DNA of 64,000 nt from Glycomyces sp. TRM65418 (GCF_019710475.1 NZ_JAJFAX010000002.1:583044-647043), one strand, 5' to 3'. Positions 18,447 to 27,778 are shown, counted from the first letter of the stretch. The notes: generated from the sequence alone by a model not told the origin. Numbers and translations are program-made.

Positions 18447-21062
18447 ATGACCACTCGCAATGTCGACGCCCGACGCCTCAACGTCAAGGGCCTGCTCATA
18501 GCGGTCGGGCTCCCCGTAGTCCTCGTCGGAGCACTCGTGGCCACGCTCCTCGGCACCGGCGCCTTCAGCCGCGAGAACGACGGCGAAGACGGCAGCCTGT
18601 GGCTGTGGACCACCCCGGCCGGCGAACTCGCCCGCGTCAACGGCCTCACCGCCGCCACCGACGTGCGCTTCGAACTCACCGACGCGGCGGGCAACGCGGT
18701 CCAGATCGAGCAGACCGACTCGCACCTCCTCCTCCGCGAGATCCCCACCGGCAAGGTCTCCGCGATCGACCTCTCCACCCTCGAACTCACCGGCGAGGCC
18801 GAGACGGCCCCCGGCGAGGGCGTCCGCCTGGCGCTCGCCGACGAGGGCGCGTTCATCATCGACCAGACCCAGGGCCTGGTCAACCAGGTCGACCCGAGCA
18901 CGCTCGCCGCGATCGGCGAGCCCCTGCGGTTCCCCGCCGGACTCACCGGCGGCGCGTTCGACGCCACCGGGAAGCTGTGGGTCGGAGTCCCCCGCGAAGG
19001 CACGATCGTCAAGATCGAGCCGAAGGACACCGGCGCCAAGACCCTCGCCACCGAGGTCGTCGCCCAGCCCCGCCAGGAGATCGCCCTCACCGTCCTCGGG
19101 GACGGCGTGGCGGTGCTCAACTCCACCGCGAAGAAGATGACGACGATCCGCTCGGACGGTCGCCGCGCCGAGACCGACATCGAACTCGCCGGTCCCGCCC
19201 AGACCGCCGACACGAGCCCCGGCACCATCGCCTCGGTCACCGTCACGGATCCGCCGTCGGTCGTCACCGTCAACGACGAGGAATCGAAGAGCTTCGCCAT
19301 TGCGGCGGCCCCCACGAACCTCCTCGGCGCCTCGGTCGAGTTCCACCAGCGCATCTACGTGCCCGACGGCGCCTCCGGCATCGTCTGGGTCTACGACCTC
19401 GACGGCAATGAGCTCGACCAGATCGAGATCGACGCCGGCGGCGGCCCCGTCGAGCTCTACCACACCGGCGACACGCTGTTCGCCAACGCGGTGAACACGA
19501 ACGCCGCCGTGGTCGTCTCCTCCGACGGCAACGCGCGCATCGCCGAGAAGGACCGCGACGACATCCTCGGCGGCAACGCCCCGCCCCAGGACGAGACCGC
19601 CGGCGACGACGAAGGCGACGAGGAGGGCAACGAGGAGTCCGCTCCCGAGATCGGCCCGCCCGGCGCGGTCACCAACCTGCGCGGCACCGTCGGCGACGGC
19701 CTCATCAACCTGTCCTGGGACGCGGCTCCGAACAACGGCTCCGCGCTCACCAAGTACGTCATCGAAGGCGCGGGCCAGACCTGGGAGATCGCCCCGGACC
19801 AGCGGGTCCTGGAGATCGGCGACCTGGACAACGGCACGCCCTACACGTTCACCGTGACCGCCCACAACGCCGAGGGCGCGGGCGACACCGCGACCTCGCC
19901 GTCGATCACCCCGTCCGCGGAAGTCCCCGACCCGGTCGGCGCCGTCGAGGCCACCGCCAACAACGACGGCACGGTCACGGTCACGTGGGACGAGGCCGAC
20001 GGGCAGGGCAACGACGTCACGGGCTACCAGATCGAGGCCGTCGCCTCGGGCAAGCAGAGCGTCGTCGGCCAGACCGGCACGACGAGCTTCACGGTCCCCG
20101 AAGGGTCCCTGGACTACGGCACCCAGTACGCGTTCCAGGTGACGACGCTCGCCGGGGCCGCCGCCGCGGCGCCTTCCGCGCCGTCGAACACGGTGGTGCC
20201 GTTCAACGTGCCCGACGCACCGACCGACCTCTTTGCCGAGAGCTCGACCACGGCGGCCGGAACGATCAATGTGACCTGGAGTCAGCCGTCCAACAACGGC
20301 CGCGACATCACGAAGTACCTCGTGCGGGCCGGAACCCAGACCGCCGAAGTCACCGAGACGACGGCGAGCCTCAGCGGCTTCGGCAACAACGAGCGGGTCA
20401 CGGTCACCGTGACCGCGGTGAACGAGGCCGGCGAATCCGAACCCGCCGAAACCGTTTCGAACACGATGAGCATGCCGAGCGTCCAGATCTCCGGCCATTC
20501 GGCGACCGCGGACTCGATCACGCTCAACATGACCTACGACGACGGCGGCGGCGAAGCGACCTGCCAGATGCTCCGCGACGGCCAGACGCCCGTGAAGGAG
20601 GGCTCCTGCGACAGCCTCACCCAGGGCGGCCTGAAGGCCTCGACCGAGCACACCTACACGGTCAGGATCACCAATCCGGCCGGAAGCGCCGCCTCGAGCA
20701 ACTACACCGCGAGCACCACGGTCGTGCGCGGCCAGATTTATTTCGGCTGCGATGAAGGCATGGACACCATCTACTGCAGTTCCGCCGACGGCATCGCCAT
20801 CTACGGTGCGGCCAACAACAACGGAGACTCGATCGGACGAACCCACTCCGGCGATCGCCACAAGGCCTACTGCTGGACCTCTGGTGAGTTCATCCAAAAG
20901 GGCGGCCAGGAGAGCGACGGGAATAACGACTATCACCCTGGCAAGGACAACTCCGACAAGTGGATCAAGATCGATTACGCTGCCAATGCGTACGTTCCGT
21001 TCGTTTGGATCAACATCGACGGCGTGGGCAAGAACTCCACCGGCGACCTCCCGGCCTGCTAG
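18447..21062 (+). CDS. Membrane-anchored fibronectin type III protein
   Basis: An 871-residue protein. A single membrane helix (about 14-36) follows a short cytoplasmic N-terminus; residues 50-370 form repeated beta strands resembling a propeller (DGSLWLWTTPAG, SGIVWVYDLDGNEL). An acidic linker near 380-400 leads to fibronectin-III domains (about 410-490, 500-585, 590-680, and a weaker one to 770). A C-terminal domain with four Cys resembles an SH3-like module. It heads an operon with a MoxR ATPase, DUF58 and a transglutaminase-fold gene, so it probably presents binding domains outside the cell for that system. Confidence 0.8.
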   Translation: MTTRNVDARRLNVKGLLIAVGLPVVLVGALVATLLGTGAFSRENDGEDGSLWLWTTPAGELARVNGLTAATDVRFELTDAAGNAVQIEQTDSHLLLREIPTGKVSAIDLSTLELTGEAETAPGEGVRLALADEGAFIIDQTQGLVNQVDPSTLAAIGEPLRFPAGLTGGAFDATGKLWVGVPREGTIVKIEPKDTGAKTLATEVVAQPRQEIALTVLGDGVAVLNSTAKKMTTIRSDGRRAETDIELAGPAQTADTSPGTIASVTVTDPPSVVTVNDEESKSFAIAAAPTNLLGASVEFHQRIYVPDGASGIVWVYDLDGNELDQIEIDAGGGPVELYHTGDTLFANAVNTNAAVVVSSDGNARIAEKDRDDILGGNAPPQDETAGDDEGDEEGNEESAPEIGPPGAVTNLRGTVGDGLINLSWDAAPNNGSALTKYVIEGAGQTWEIAPDQRVLEIGDLDNGTPYTFTVTAHNAEGAGDTATSPSITPSAEVPDPVGAVEATANNDGTVTVTWDEADGQGNDVTGYQIEAVASGKQSVVGQTGTTSFTVPEGSLDYGTQYAFQVTTLAGAAAAAPSAPSNTVVPFNVPDAPTDLFAESSTTAAGTINVTWSQPSNNGRDITKYLVRAGTQTAEVTETTASLSGFGNNERVTVTVTAVNEAGESEPAETVSNTMSMPSVQISGHSATADSITLNMTYDDGGGEATCQMLRDGQTPVKEGSCDSLTQGGLKASTEHTYTVRITNPAGSAASSNYTASTTVVRGQIYFGCDEGMDTIYCSSADGIAIYGAANNNGDSIGRTHSGDRHKAYCWTSGEFIQKGGQESDGNNDYHPGKDNSDKWIKIDYAANAYVPFVWINIDGVGKNSTGDLPAC

Positions 21063-21081
21063 CGAGCAAGAGAGATGACCG

Positions 21082-22110
21082 ATGCACGACACCGAGCACA
21101 CCCACCCGCTGCAGGTGCCTAGGCGCATGCAGCAGCAAGCGGTGACGCTGGGGGCCGCGCAGGCCGAGCAGTTCGCGGCGACGTTCGAGGCGCTGGCCTC
21201 GGCCGTCGACACCGTCGTGCTCGGCAAACAAGAGGTGGTGCGCCTGGCCCTGACGGCGATGTTCGCCGAGGGCCACATCCTCCTCGAAGACGTGCCCGGG
21301 ACCGGCAAGACCACGCTGGCCCGGGCGATCGCGGCCGCGGTGTCCGGCCAGTGGCGGCGGATCCAGTTCACCCCGGACCTCCTGCCCTCCGACGTCTCCG
21401 GCGTGACGATCTTCAACCAGGCCAGCGGGGCCTTCGAGTTCCACCCCGGCCCGGTGTTCGCGAACATCGTCATCGCCGACGAGATCAACCGGGCCAGCCC
21501 GAAGACGCAGTCCGCCCTCCTCGAAGTCATGGAGGAGGGCCGGGTCACCGTCGACGGGCACCCGCACTCGGTGCCGCAGCCGTTCCTCGTGGTCGCCACC
21601 CAGAACCCTGTCGAGATGGACGGCACCTACCGGCTCCCCGAGGCCCAGCTCGACCGCTTCCTCGTCAAGCTTTCCGTCGGCTACCCCGTCGAGGCCGCCG
21701 AGATCGAGGTCCTGCGCGGCACCCACCAGCGCTCGCCCGAGCACCTGCCTCCCGTGCTCGACACCGACACCGTGGCGCAGATGGCCGAGCTGGCCAAGCA
21801 CGTCTACATCGCCGAGCCCCTGTACGCCTACCTCGTGCAGCTCGCGAACGCGACCCGGAACCACCCGCAGGTCGCCGTGGGCGTCAGCCCTCGCGGCCTC
21901 ATCGCCCTGACCAGGGCCGCCAGCGTGTTCGCGCTCTCCCAGGGCCGCACCTACATCATCCCCGAGGACGTGAAGGCCCTCGCCGGACCGGTGTTCGGCC
22001 ACCGCATCCAGCTCGCCCCCGACGCCGCCATGCGCGGCGCCACCGGCGCTGCGATCGTCGCCGACGCGTTCGAGCAGGTCCCCGTCCCGCTGCCCGCCTC
22101 GGCGGCATGA
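21082..22110 (+). CDS. MoxR-family AAA+ ATPase
   Basis: A 342-residue cytoplasmic AAA+ protein. Walker A PGTGKTTL near 76, Walker B IADEINRA near 135, sensor ATQNPVEMDGTYRLPEAQLDRF, and a C-terminal lid domain. MoxR ATPases act as chaperones for cofactor insertion or complex maturation and are usually paired with DUF58/VWA proteins, as here. It starts 19 bp after the FN3 gene and its stop overlaps the DUF58 start by four bases (ATGA). Confidence 0.92.
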   Translation: MHDTEHTHPLQVPRRMQQQAVTLGAAQAEQFAATFEALASAVDTVVLGKQEVVRLALTAMFAEGHILLEDVPGTGKTTLARAIAAAVSGQWRRIQFTPDLLPSDVSGVTIFNQASGAFEFHPGPVFANIVIADEINRASPKTQSALLEVMEEGRVTVDGHPHSVPQPFLVVATQNPVEMDGTYRLPEAQLDRFLVKLSVGYPVEAAEIEVLRGTHQRSPEHLPPVLDTDTVAQMAELAKHVYIAEPLYAYLVQLANATRNHPQVAVGVSPRGLIALTRAASVFALSQGRTYIIPEDVKALAGPVFGHRIQLAPDAAMRGATGAAIVADAFEQVPVPLPASAA

Positions 22111-23447
22111 GCGAGACCGGCCAGGCCGCCGGTGCCCGGAAGGGCCCGGCCGAGTCCCTCGCCTCCCCACTGCGCCCCCGGTCCGCGGACGCGCCCGTCC
22201 GGCGAACCGCTGATCCGTCCGCGCCCGGGTCCGCGTCGCGTCTGGCGAACCTCGCGCTCGCCGTCCCGGTCACCGGGCGCGGCGTCGGCCTCGCCGTCGC
22301 CGCCGTCGCACTGCTCGGGGCCGGATGGGCCTGGGGCTATCCGGAACTCGCCACGGTCGGCGCGGCCGCCGCGCTGGCCTGCGTCGCCGCCGGGTCCGTG
22401 ATCGCCGCGAAGCCGCGCCTCGACGTCGAGCGCAGCGTGACACCCGATCGGGTCTCCGTGGACGACACCGCGACCGTGTCCCTCACCGTCACGAACACCG
22501 GGCGCTGGCGCTCGGTCAACGCCCGCGCCGTGGACGCCTTCGGCGACCCCCGGCAGACGCACGGCTCGCCCGTGTCACCGCGAGGCCTGGAGACCCGCCG
22601 CGTCGCGGTGCCGCTGGCGCGCCTGCGGCCCGGCAAGAGCGCCGGCGCGAGCTACACCATCCGGGCCGAGCGGCGCGGCGTCGTGGACGCCGGGCCCCTG
22701 AGCATCGGCAAGCGCGACCTCCTCGGGCTCGCCGCGACCGCCGGGAACTTCGGGCCCACCGCGCGCCTATGGGTCCACCCGCGACTCCACCGACTCGGCC
22801 GCACCCCGGACGGCCTCGCCCGCTCCCTCGAAGGCACCGCCGACAAGGTCGAGCAGGGCTCGCTCACCTTCCACGCCCTCCGCGAATACGTCATCGGCGA
22901 CGAGCTGCGCCACGTCCACTGGCGCACCTCCGCGCGCATCGGCAAGCTCATGGTCAAGGAGCACCTGGACACGTCGCTGCCCACCGTGGCCATCGCCGTC
23001 GACGACCGGCCCGAGAGCTGGCCGGACCCCGACCAGCCCTTCGAGGCCGCCTGCGAGGCCGCCTATTCGATCCTCACCGCCTGCTTCCGCGCCGACTACC
23101 ACGCGGCGCTCGTCCCCGCCTCCGGCGCGGTCGTCTCCGGGGCCGGGCGCGACTCCTACGGCGACCTCCTCGCCGAACTCGCCCCCGACGCCCGCGACAG
23201 CCTCGGCGCCTACGTCTCCCGCCTCACCGCCGCCCGCTACGGCGACACGCTCGTGTGGATCACCGGGACCGAACCGCCCACCGACCGGCTCGCCACGCTC
23301 AAGCGCGCCTATCCGACCGTGATCGCCGTGCACCTCGCCGCCGGCCTCCCCACCTCCGCGGCGCTCGCCGGGGGCGTGCCCACGATCCGCGCCGCCGACG
23401 GCGAACAGTTCGCCGCGGCCTGGAACAACGGCGGCACCCGGCTGTGA
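22107..23447 (+). CDS. DUF58 membrane protein
   Basis: A 446-residue protein. After a basic, Pro/Ala-rich cytoplasmic segment come two close membrane helices (about 56-105), an extracytoplasmic beta-rich region (VTPDRVSVDDTATVSLTV), and the DUF58 signature LREYVIGDELRHVHWRTSARIG near 255-276, followed by a VWA-like half domain. DUF58 proteins are partners of MoxR ATPases. Translational coupling is shown by 4-base overlaps with both neighbours. Confidence 0.88.
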   Translation: MSETGQAAGARKGPAESLASPLRPRSADAPVRRTADPSAPGSASRLANLALAVPVTGRGVGLAVAAVALLGAGWAWGYPELATVGAAAALACVAAGSVIAAKPRLDVERSVTPDRVSVDDTATVSLTVTNTGRWRSVNARAVDAFGDPRQTHGSPVSPRGLETRRVAVPLARLRPGKSAGASYTIRAERRGVVDAGPLSIGKRDLLGLAATAGNFGPTARLWVHPRLHRLGRTPDGLARSLEGTADKVEQGSLTFHALREYVIGDELRHVHWRTSARIGKLMVKEHLDTSLPTVAIAVDDRPESWPDPDQPFEAACEAAYSILTACFRADYHAALVPASGAVVSGAGRDSYGDLLAELAPDARDSLGAYVSRLTAARYGDTLVWITGTEPPTDRLATLKRAYPTVIAVHLAAGLPTSAALAGGVPTIRAADGEQFAAAWNNGGTRL

Positions 23448-25600
23448 GCGCCGAGCAGCAGGACGCCCGACGGCAGCGCCGCACCCGATACCGCCTGCGG
23501 GTCGCCACCGTCGCGGCCTGCCTCACCCTCATGTGCGTCCTCGCGGGCGCCGTCGCCGCCCGCGTCTACCACGGGCGGCTCCTCGTCCTCCTCGTCGCCG
23601 GGGCCGCGGTCGGCGCGTTCGCGATCGGCCTCGCGCTCCGCAACAGGCCCGCGTTCCTCGCCCCCGGGGCCTCGGCCGCGGGGCTCGCCGCCTACCTCCT
23701 CGGCGCCATCGCGCTCACGAGCGACGGCACCGAGCCCCTGCCGGTCACCGTCCTCGACGCCCTCGCCAACGCCGTGCCCCGCACGCTGACCGCGCTCATC
23801 CCCGTCGAGCCCGCCCCCGACACCGTGGTCGTGCCGGTGTTCCTCGCCTGGCTCGCCGCGACCCTCTCCTGCGAGTTCGCGATCCGCTACGGCCGCACGC
23901 TCCTCGGCTGCCTGCCCGCGACCCTCCTGTACGCCGCCGGGCTGTACCTCGTCGGCCCCAACGCCGACCCGGGGCCGCTGCACGGCGTCGCCTACTGCGT
24001 CCTCGCCGCCGCCGCCCTCGCGGTCACCGCCGCCCCGCCCGAACGCCGCCCCGACCGCGACGCCACCGTCGACGGACCCGCGCCTTCCAAGACCCCCGCC
24101 CTGATGGGCGCGGTCCTGACGACCACCGTGCTGCTCGCCGCGGTGGCGCTCCTCGGTCCGGTCGCCGCCCGGTTCGTCACCTCCAGCCCCGGCGATCCGC
24201 GCGAGTACGTCGAGCCCCCGAGGCTCACCGACATCGACCTCAACCCGCTCGTGCGCATCGCCGAGTGGGCCAAATACCCCGAGCAGGAGCTGTTCAAGGC
24301 CGACACCAGCGCCGACGCCTGGATGCGCCTCGCCGTGCTCACCGAATACGACGGCACCACCTGGCAGGCCACCGGCGACTTCCGCACCGCGGGCACCGTC
24401 GTCCCCGGCGCGGGCGAGCCCACGTACTCGGCCGACGTCGAGATCATCCAACTCGGCGGCAAGCTCGTGCCCGCCGCGGCCGACCCGGCGAGCGTCACCG
24501 ACCTGCCGATCGCCGTCAACCTCCACACCAAGTGCCTGCTCACTCCTGACGGCCTCGCCACCGGCGCGAAGTTCCACGTGGACTCCGCGCTGGTGACCGT
24601 CGACCGGGCCGCCGCCGAGACCGCTCGCCCCGACCTCTCGGACGCCACCACCGTGGCCGTTCCGCCCGGGACCCCCGAGATCATGGTGACGATCGCCGAC
24701 TACATCCGCGCCCAGTACGCCACGCCGTACGAACGCGCCCAAGGGCTCGCGGACTTCCTCTCGCGGCACTACGCGTACGACGCCGAAGCGCCCTCGGGGC
24801 ACGACCTGCCCGCGCTCGGGTTCTTCCTCGGCAGCGCCGCCGAGGCCGGCGGCCAGCGCGGCACGAGCGAGCAGTTCGCCGCCGCGTACGCGGTGATCGC
24901 GCGCCTGGTGGGCCTGCCGACCCGGGTCGTCGTCGGTTTCGACGTGCCCGCCGGTTCGAGCACCGTCACCGCCGCGCAAGGCCTGGCCTGGCCCGAGGTC
25001 GCCTTCGACGGGCCCGGCTGGGTGCGCTTCGACCCGATGCCCGCCGCCGGAGCCGTCCCGACGCCGCCCGAGGACGCCCTCGAGCAGATGGAGGAGGAGA
25101 CGCCGAGCCCGGAGGAGGCCGAGGGCGGCGGCGACGACGCCGAGGACTACAACGACGACTCGCTCGAACAGGACGGCGACTTCAACGAAGAGGCCGGGCA
25201 GGCGGAGTCGGGCCTCCCGGTGTGGGTCTGGTACGCGGCCGCCGCGCTGCTCCTGGCGTGCGTGCCGCTGGTGTTCAAGGCCCGGAGGGCGCTGCGGCGG
25301 CGACGCCGCCTCACCCGCGGGACGCCGGCCGAGCGCGTGGCGGGCGCGTGGGCCGAGGTCTTGTCCGAAGCGGCCCGCGCGGGCGTGAAGGTCCCCGGGC
25401 ACGCGAACGCCGAGGAGGCCGCCGTCCGCCTCGCGGTGCTCGAAGCGGATATCGGTGCGCTGCCGCGTCTGGTGAACGCCGCGGCATTCGCCCCAAGTGC
25501 GCTCTCGGAAGAGGACGCGCGCACCGCCGTCTCGATTGTCGCGCCGTTCTCGCGGACAATTCGGCATCAAGTGAAATGGGTGAGACGTTTCCTCACTTGA
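23444..25600 (+). CDS. Transglutaminase-fold membrane protein lacking catalytic Cys and His
   Basis: A 718-residue protein with a TgpA-like layout: about six membrane helices in the first 240 residues, an external transglutaminase-like domain (about 400-550), an acidic linker, one more helix near 590-612 and a C-terminal cytoplasmic DUF4129-like helical tail. The fold motif is clear (SEQFAAAYAVIARLVGLPTR, then WPEVAFDGPGWVRFDPMP), but the catalytic Cys position is Ser475 and the usual His before AW is Leu514, so it is probably not a cysteine enzyme. The GTG start overlaps the DUF58 stop. Confidence 0.83.
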   Translation: MSAEQQDARRQRRTRYRLRVATVAACLTLMCVLAGAVAARVYHGRLLVLLVAGAAVGAFAIGLALRNRPAFLAPGASAAGLAAYLLGAIALTSDGTEPLPVTVLDALANAVPRTLTALIPVEPAPDTVVVPVFLAWLAATLSCEFAIRYGRTLLGCLPATLLYAAGLYLVGPNADPGPLHGVAYCVLAAAALAVTAAPPERRPDRDATVDGPAPSKTPALMGAVLTTTVLLAAVALLGPVAARFVTSSPGDPREYVEPPRLTDIDLNPLVRIAEWAKYPEQELFKADTSADAWMRLAVLTEYDGTTWQATGDFRTAGTVVPGAGEPTYSADVEIIQLGGKLVPAAADPASVTDLPIAVNLHTKCLLTPDGLATGAKFHVDSALVTVDRAAAETARPDLSDATTVAVPPGTPEIMVTIADYIRAQYATPYERAQGLADFLSRHYAYDAEAPSGHDLPALGFFLGSAAEAGGQRGTSEQFAAAYAVIARLVGLPTRVVVGFDVPAGSSTVTAAQGLAWPEVAFDGPGWVRFDPMPAAGAVPTPPEDALEQMEEETPSPEEAEGGGDDAEDYNDDSLEQDGDFNEEAGQAESGLPVWVWYAAAALLLACVPLVFKARRALRRRRRLTRGTPAERVAGAWAEVLSEAARAGVKVPGHANAEEAAVRLAVLEADIGALPRLVNAAAFAPSALSEEDARTAVSIVAPFSRTIRHQVKWVRRFLT

Positions 25601-25692
25601 CCTGTGGCCGTTACGAGTTGTTATGACCGTCGAAATTTGTCCTGGGGCAGGCCGAACCCATTGCGTGGTGCTGACCTGGCAGACTGTGACGT

Positions 25693-25908
25693 ATGGAGAA
25701 CCCCTTCTTCTCTGTCCGTTTCCGCGGATACGACCGAGCCCAAGTCGACCGTGCCGTGGCCCGCATTCGAAAAGCCACGGAAGCCGGCGCGCCCCCGCAT
25801 CCCGATTCCCTCACCAATCTCGGCTTCCAGCTCACGCTTCGCGGCTATGACACGGGGGAGGTCGACGAGTACTTCGCTCAGGTCGCGAGATCCCTTCGCG
25901 GAAGCTAG
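25693..25908 (+). CDS. Small DivIVA-like protein
   Basis: Seventy-one residues with two copies of the DivIVA-type motif: VRFRGYDRAQVDRAVARI (8-25) and LTLRGYDTGEVDEYFAQV (48-65). DivIVA-domain proteins bind curved membrane and organise poles or septa in actinobacteria; this one lacks the long coiled coil, so it may act as an adaptor. It lies 92 bp after the FN3-MoxR-DUF58 operon. Too small for many gene finders but the repeated motif makes it convincing. Confidence 0.75.
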   Translation: MENPFFSVRFRGYDRAQVDRAVARIRKATEAGAPPHPDSLTNLGFQLTLRGYDTGEVDEYFAQVARSLRGS

Positions 25909-25931
25909 CCGCTGACGCTACTGTTGTGGGC

Positions 25932-26423
25932 GTGACCGCGCAGGATCCGTACCACCCTCACATGCAGCCGCCCCCGCAGGCGCCGCCCGGCTCCTCGGGT
26001 CCGCCGGTCCACGCCCACCCGCAGTACCAGCAGCCGCACTACCCCGCGCACCAGCCCTACTGGCAGCCGATGGCAGTCCCAGCACCTTCCATCGACGGCT
26101 TCCACATCGTGCAGCCGCGACTCAAGCCGATCCCGTCGGGACCGGCGATCGGCTCCCTGGTGGCCGGCATCGGTGCCATCCTCGGCGCCGGCCCGGGGCT
26201 GATCAGCGCGGCCTTCAACCCGTGGGCCGGACTGACCTTCTTCATGTTCGCCGGGCTCTTCGGCATCGGCTCGCTGGCGCTCGCCGTATACGCGCGACGC
26301 CAGATCCGGGCCTCGCGGGGCGGCGTCTCGGGCGGCGGCGTGGCGACCACCGGGCTCGTCCTCGGGATCGTGGCGTGCTCTCTGGCCGCGCTGACGGGCC
26401 TGATCGCCCTGGCGGGCTCGTAA
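25932..26423 (+). CDS. DUF4190-like membrane protein with Pro-rich N-terminus
   Basis: A 163-residue protein. The first 65 residues are rich in Pro, His, Gln and Tyr (intrinsically disordered); then two to three membrane helices (GSLVAGIGAILGAGPGLI, AGLTFFMFAGLFGIGSLALAVY, GLVLGIVACSLAALTGLIAL) surround a basic RRQIRASRGGVSGG loop, as in DUF4190 proteins. The function is unknown. The GTG at 25932 is chosen because it lies 7 bases after TACTGT (25919-25924), a leaderless layout; a GTG at 25926 is possible. Confidence 0.75.
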   Translation: MTAQDPYHPHMQPPPQAPPGSSGPPVHAHPQYQQPHYPAHQPYWQPMAVPAPSIDGFHIVQPRLKPIPSGPAIGSLVAGIGAILGAGPGLISAAFNPWAGLTFFMFAGLFGIGSLALAVYARRQIRASRGGVSGGGVATTGLVLGIVACSLAALTGLIALAGS

Positions 26424-26433
26424 CCGTCGCGAA

Positions 26434-26463
26434 CGGCGGCCCACTCACACGAGTGGGCCGCCG
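26434..26463. terminator. Bidirectional hairpin terminator
   Basis: A perfect 13-bp stem (26434-26446 with 26451-26463) with loop ACAC sits between the convergent DUF4190-like and nuclease genes. Confidence 0.78.
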
Positions 26464-26471
26464 CGGCGCGT

Positions 26472-27131
26472 CTAGCAGTAGTTGTTCAGGTGCGACTGGA
26501 GGGCGGTCTTCTCCGCGGTGTTCACATCGAGGTCGTACAGGTACTTGACGTGGATCCAGGCCTTGACGTAGTCGCAGCGGACGGCCGTGTTCGGGGGCAT
26601 CCACTCGGCCGGGTCCTTGTCGCCCTTGGAGGAGTTCACCGAGGAGGTGGCGATCCACAGCTGCGGGGAGCTGATGTCGTTCGCGAACGCGCGGCGCTCC
26701 GTGGTGGTCCAGGCCCACGCGCCGGAGGCCCAGGCCTCGGAGAGGGCCACGACGTGGTCGACGGTGGCGTTGGAGACCGAGGTGGTCCAGACGTTGTCGA
26801 AATCGGACTGCCAGCGGCCGGAGTCGGGCTGGCAGTCGGAGCCGGTCTGCACGTTCTGGCCGTCGCGCTTGAGCACGTACTGGCGGGCGGTGCAGCCGCC
26901 GCCGACGCTGGACCAGTGCGGGAACAGGCTCCGGTCGTAGGAGGAGCCGTGCGATTCGGCGGCGACGGTGAGCGCGTTGAGCTCGGACTGCGCGGTCGCG
27001 GCCGAGGGGATGCCCGGCGGCCGGACGGCCTGCGCGGGGGCGGAGTCGAAGACGAGGACGGTGACGACCGCGACCGAGGCCGCGGCGAAGGCGGCGAGGG
27101 CGCGCTTCGCGGCACGCTTGACTGCTTGCAT
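26472..27131 (-). CDS. Secreted HNH-type endonuclease (DUF1524)
   Basis: A 219-residue protein. A signal peptide of about 34 residues (basic start, ALAAFAAASVAVVTVLVF core, cleavage after AQA) is followed by a DUF1524/GmrSD-type nuclease domain: VDHVVALSEAW supplies the catalytic His, then FANDISSPQLW and SSVNSSKGDKDPAEWMPP. Four Cys suggest disulfides outside the cell. Such enzymes are secreted DNases for nutrient scavenging or defence. AGGAG precedes the ATG at 27131; an in-frame ATG at 27218 is rejected because it would bury the signal peptide. Confidence 0.87.
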   Translation of the reverse strand: MQAVKRAAKRALAAFAAASVAVVTVLVFDSAPAQAVRPPGIPSAATAQSELNALTVAAESHGSSYDRSLFPHWSSVGGGCTARQYVLKRDGQNVQTGSDCQPDSGRWQSDFDNVWTTSVSNATVDHVVALSEAWASGAWAWTTTERRAFANDISSPQLWIATSSVNSSKGDKDPAEWMPPNTAVRCDYVKAWIHVKYLYDLDVNTAEKTALQSHLNNYC

Positions 27132-27364
27132 GGAGGCTCCTGCGGGGGAAGGACTCTGGCGGTTTCGGGGGACCGGTCGAATCGACGAACGCGAATGCGC
27201 TGATCGCTCGCGAATCATCGAATCATGGGATGTCAGGGCCTCGCAAGGGGAGGAGTCAACCTTTTACGCACAGGACACTGCATACTCACGCAAGCGTCGG
27301 GAGACGGACATCCCGGAACCTCGGATTGCGATTATGAAGCAGGACAAGTGGGTACGATTTCGGC

Positions 27365-27778
27365 ATGACGATCAGCGGCACCGAAGCGAGCCTCGACGGC
27401 CTCGCGCTCACCCACCTGCCCGAGGGGCTCGGCACCCCCTCCGACTTCTCCTCCGAATGGGAAGGCGTCGACTTCACGCAGCGCGTGTGGGAGACCCAGG
27501 TCGAGGAGGGCGTCACACGGGTCGACCTCCAGGTCCAGGTGCTGCGGGCACCGCGTTTGAAGGACCTGAAGACGCTGCGCGAATTCCTGAGGGAGTACCA
27601 CGAACGGGGCGACGACTGGAGCCCCGAGCCCTTCGGCGACGACGGTTTCGTGGGGGAGGGGGAGGCCGCCCGCCTCATCGAGCCGGGCCTCGCCGTCGAG
27701 GTCCGCGATCCCTTCGGCCGCACCGGCATCGCATCGGTCAAGGCGGTCGCCGAAGGCGTCCGCCTCCCCGAGCGCTGA
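27365..27778 (+). CDS. Conserved-looking small protein, unknown
   Basis: One hundred thirty-seven residues, acidic, no signal peptide, membrane helix or Cys. A central amphipathic helix (LKDLKTLREFLREYHER) lies between beta-rich ends. I do not recognise a family. The ATG lies 6 bases after TACGAT (27353-27358), consistent with a leaderless transcript. Codon use fits the chromosome. It stands alone between a divergent nuclease gene and a convergent sugar kinase. Confidence 0.6.
   Translation: MTISGTEASLDGLALTHLPEGLGTPSDFSSEWEGVDFTQRVWETQVEEGVTRVDLQVQVLRAPRLKDLKTLREFLREYHERGDDWSPEPFGDDGFVGEGEAARLIEPGLAVEVRDPFGRTGIASVKAVAEGVRLPER

Noticed and set aside
18342..21626. 1094-codon open frame antisense to the FN3 gene and moxR
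   Set aside because: It covers two genes with clear domains and shows no domain of its own; it arises from high GC.
26472..27218. Longer nuclease with a start at 27218
   Set aside because: It would place 29 polar residues before the signal peptide; the ATG at 27131 has AGGAG upstream.
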